A stretch of 64,000 bases of DNA from Patescibacteria group bacterium (lineage in GTDB: Bacteria; Patescibacteria; Dojkabacteria; J137): NCBI GenBank assembly GCA_963169855.1, contig CAUJCN010000002.1, positions 753,812 through 817,811 on the forward strand, read 5' to 3'. A program made the translations under genes and the position numbers. The notes beneath the pieces are model-generated. The model saw only the letters and a program-made list of their open reading frames with translations, searched no databases and was not told the origin of the DNA. Shown piece after piece: positions 62,395 to 64,000 of the stretch; the stretch's first letter is position 1; every line of letters starts with the position of its first letter.

Positions 62395-63399
62395 CTACAA
62401 TTTTTTTAAGAAGGCAATCTGATTATTCATCATAGCTTGTCGAGCTTTTAAAGTAGCAATCTTCATTCGATAATCTTTAACAGTCTCCTCCCTTAGTGGA
62501 TTGTCGTAATCCATAGTTTTCATAGAGTTCTCCATTGCTTGAATCATCTCGTTTTCAAAATCTTTATAGTGACTTGTAGCAGCTATTCTATTTAGTAATG
62601 CAGATATGATTTCCTCTTTTACTAGATCTTTTCGCTGAAGTAATAAACTTATTATTTTCGCTACATGTTGAGAATTTCCATAGCTTTTTGCGCCAGAAAA
62701 TTCTATCAATGCAATTAGTAAATCAAACTCTCTATGAACGGTAAAGTCTGATTTTGCCAATATCTCTTCTGGAGTTCGATCTTTAACTGATCTTGTGTGA
62801 TAAGGATCTAAAGCAAATGTTTTCAAACCTTCTGGAGAATTCCAAACAACTCCAATATATGCATGATTTTGATCCTCGTAAGTTCCTGTTTTTCTTGCTA
62901 AGTCCTCTGAAAAAGAAGCACTAATCATCAACATTCTGAACTTTTTTGTAAGATCCATTCTGTCAAAAAGCTTACAAGCTACTTGGAATAAGAAGATAAA
63001 ACTATTATTGAACAAGTTACACTTAGTTTCGGGAGGATTATCAAAATCAATCATAGATGTTGCATCGGATGGCATAAAATCTGTTCGATGTTTTCCCGTT
63101 AATCTCCACATTCCCCATAAACAAAGCTGAACTATTTCCTGAAAGGATGGGTGTGGAGGAATCTCTATAGGGTAAATTTTGAGTATTTTCTGTAATTCTG
63201 TTCCAAATTTTTCTTGAACTTCTGTTTCGAAGCGAAATACATATGATGTTTCCCAAGGTAGATCAACCTCCACTGCTCTGGCTTCCTCCTCTTTAACGTC
63301 ATTTAAAGACCCAATTTGCGGCATTAAAACTTCGGGCATGTCATCTAAAGTTGGAATGGAATCTAGGGGAATAAAATTTGATGTTGTAGTTTCGTTCAT
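62395..63399 (-). CDS. Unknown protein with transglutaminase-like features
   Basis: 334 residues, soluble. In the middle, TKCNLFNNSFIFLFQVACKL, then NHAYIGVVWNSPEGLKTFALDPYH resemble (in this order) the Cys helix, the His strand (HAW.EV) and the Asp strand (vDPt) of transglutaminase-like cysteine proteases/amidases. The match is by pattern only; Cys position is uncertain. The remainder is helical. The start is supported by TAGAAT ending 6 bases before the ATG. Confidence 0.5.
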   Translation of the reverse strand: MNETTTSNFIPLDSIPTLDDMPEVLMPQIGSLNDVKEEEARAVEVDLPWETSYVFRFETEVQEKFGTELQKILKIYPIEIPPHPSFQEIVQLCLWGMWRLTGKHRTDFMPSDATSMIDFDNPPETKCNLFNNSFIFLFQVACKLFDRMDLTKKFRMLMISASFSEDLARKTGTYEDQNHAYIGVVWNSPEGLKTFALDPYHTRSVKDRTPEEILAKSDFTVHREFDLLIALIEFSGAKSYGNSQHVAKIISLLLQRKDLVKEEIISALLNRIAATSHYKDFENEMIQAMENSMKTMDYDNPLREETVKDYRMKIATLKARQAMMNNQIAFLKKL

Positions 63400-63405
63400 A
63401 ACGAC

Positions 63406-63411
63406 ATTCTA
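63406..63411 (-). promoter_or_regulatory. -10 box, leaderless start
   Basis: Minus-strand TAGAAT, 6 bases, ATG at 63399. Confidence 0.55.
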
Positions 63412-63433
63412 CACTAAAGAGGGAAATTCGTTC

Positions 63434-63502
63434 TATTGACTTACAAATTGAAGTTTTGCTAGTTCTACGAAGCTTTAGCGTAGTAGAACGGAGAGTAAGG
63501 GA
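63434..63502. repeat. 69-base direct repeat, copy 1
   Basis: Matches 63805-63873 with one mismatch (C at 63440, T at 63811). Contains the inverted repeat GTTCTAC...GTAGAAC (63462-63489) and the last 14 bases corresponding to the tRNA-Ser 3' end (GGAGAGTAAGGGA). Confidence 0.95.
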
Positions 63503-63506
63503 CCAA

Positions 63507-63767
63507 CTACGCCAAGGCTCCGTTGGTCAAGATTCTTTTTCTCATAAATGCAATTCCAGAACCTGTTTTAAAGTAAGCTTCCAATTCTTTTGCATGATTG
63601 TATTTCTGCACGGTTATAAATGAACAAAGATATATAGGACAATAAGAAGCTGTATAAGTAGATCTACCTTCTGAATGTTCTCTAAGTCTGCGTTGAAGAT
63701 TTCGAGTCATTCCTACATAGCTCCACGAGGCTTTCTTTCTGCTTTTCAAAAAATACACATAATACAC
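63507..63767 (-). CDS. GIY-YIG nuclease domain protein
   Basis: 86 residues, single GIY-YIG domain of the YhbQ/UvrC N-terminal type: YYVYFLKSRKKASWSYVGMT (the two Tyr strands), RNLQRRLREHSEG (Arg), and ELEAYFKTGSG with the catalytic Glu. The start is GTG 63767 with TATCAT 5 bases upstream. The last codons run into the inverted repeat GACCAAC...GTTGGTC (63501-63528). It sits exactly between two 69-base direct repeats, behind tRNA-Ser, which points to a mobile or homing-type cassette. Confidence 0.88.
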   Translation of the reverse strand: MYYVYFLKSRKKASWSYVGMTRNLQRRLREHSEGRSTYTASYCPIYLCSFITVQKYNHAKELEAYFKTGSGIAFMRKRILTNGALA

Positions 63768-63804
63768 CCTGAATGATATCTTAGAATTTCTGAGTAAATC
63801 TATG

Positions 63805-63873
63805 TATTGATTTACAAATTGAAGTTTTGCTAGTTCTACGAAGCTTTAGCGTAGTAGAACGGAGAGTAAGGGA
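63805..63873. repeat. 69-base direct repeat, copy 2, overlapping tRNA-Ser
   Basis: Partner of 63434-63502 at a distance of 371 bases. Its right end covers the last 13 bases of the tRNA-Ser gene. The hairpin (63833-63860) directly follows the tRNA and may act as its terminator or processing signal. Confidence 0.95.
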
Positions 63874-63944
63874 TTCGAACCCCTGGTCCCTTGCGAGACA
63901 CTCGTTTTCAAGACGAGCACGTTAGACCACTCCGTCAACTCTCC
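63861..63944 (-). tRNA. tRNA-Ser (anticodon TGA)
   Basis: Acceptor stem GGAGAGT with ACTCTCC, anticodon stem CTCGT/ACGAG around loop CTTGAAA (anticodon TGA, reads TCA), long class II variable arm, T arm with GTTCGAATC. The following base on the minus strand is G, the usual serine discriminator; CCA not encoded. Confidence 0.93.
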
Positions 63945-63957
63945 ATTAGCGACTGTA

Positions 63958-63963
63958 ATTATA
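63958..63963 (-). promoter_or_regulatory. -10 box of tRNA-Ser
   Basis: Minus-strand TATAAT, 13 bases before the tRNA 5' end; TTCTCA 17 bases further up is a weak -35 element. Confidence 0.6.
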
Positions 63964-64000
63964 CTATACACTTTCGAGTTTGAGAACGTAGTTTAAAATG

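Overview
The window looks like a piece of a Candidate Phyla Radiation (Patescibacteria) chromosome, possibly close to Dojkabacteria/WS6; I cannot fix the phylum from sequence alone. The reasons are an AT-rich genome, very compact and often overlapping genes, a standard code (TGA ends yebC and ruvA, so it is not a UGA-glycine lineage), an rpsF-ssb-rpsR cluster with no rplI (bL9) behind it, a full type IV pilus cluster, huge repetitive secreted proteins typical of these episymbionts, and many small helical proteins I cannot assign.

Layout. 1-5.8 kb: end of an unknown gene, rpsU, dnaX-ybaB-recR, rpsF-ssb-rpsR and an S41 processing protease. 5.8-10.8 kb: short divergent and convergent units (unknown protein, inositol-monophosphatase-like, DHH phosphoesterase), a scar where two genes that have both lost their 5' ends meet head to head near 8904, then prfA and rpmE. 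10.8-18.6 kb: a degenerate MBL-like protein, dnaB, tRNA-Leu(CAA), two membrane proteins (one LCP/LytR_C), yebC-ruvC-ruvA-ruvB and a polytopic membrane protein. 18.6-29.2 kb: a 547-base spacer, then (minus strand) a peptidase C15-like protein, a secreted subtilase and a 2590-residue fibre protein with Cys-paired repeats, a six-Asp-box propeller and an S74 chaperone motif. 29.4-33.9 kb: gyrB-gyrA. 34-38 kb: unknown proteins, a GT-C-like glycosyltransferase and a DNA polymerase III delta'-like protein. 38-49 kb: the pilus operon pilB-pilT-pilC, six (pseudo)pilins with pilD among them, pilM-pilN-pilO. 49-54 kb: rpsP, then rpmF-nusB-rnc and recG-trmH-rsmD. 54-64 kb: accessory region with unknown proteins, an O6-alkylguanine-DNA methyltransferase, a 2-hydroxyacid dehydrogenase, a PQQ-type sugar dehydrogenase coupled to a surface protein with six thrombospondin-type-1-like repeats, a transglutaminase-like protein, and a GIY-YIG gene between two 69-base direct repeats that run into the 3' end of tRNA-Ser(TGA).

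How it works together. Replication, recombination and translation genes sit in tight multi-gene units. The surface programme (pili, giant fibre with proteases, TSP1-like protein, GT-C enzyme, LCP protein) fits an organism that lives attached to other cells. The strongest structural signal is in expression: at least fourteen transcription units carry a -10 box (TATAAT, TAAAAT or similar, several with an extended TG) that ends exactly 6, sometimes 7, bases before the start codon, so transcription should begin at or next to the start codon (leaderless mRNAs). Shine-Dalgarno sequences are scarce; rpsU is the clear exception. This pattern also fixes several start codons.
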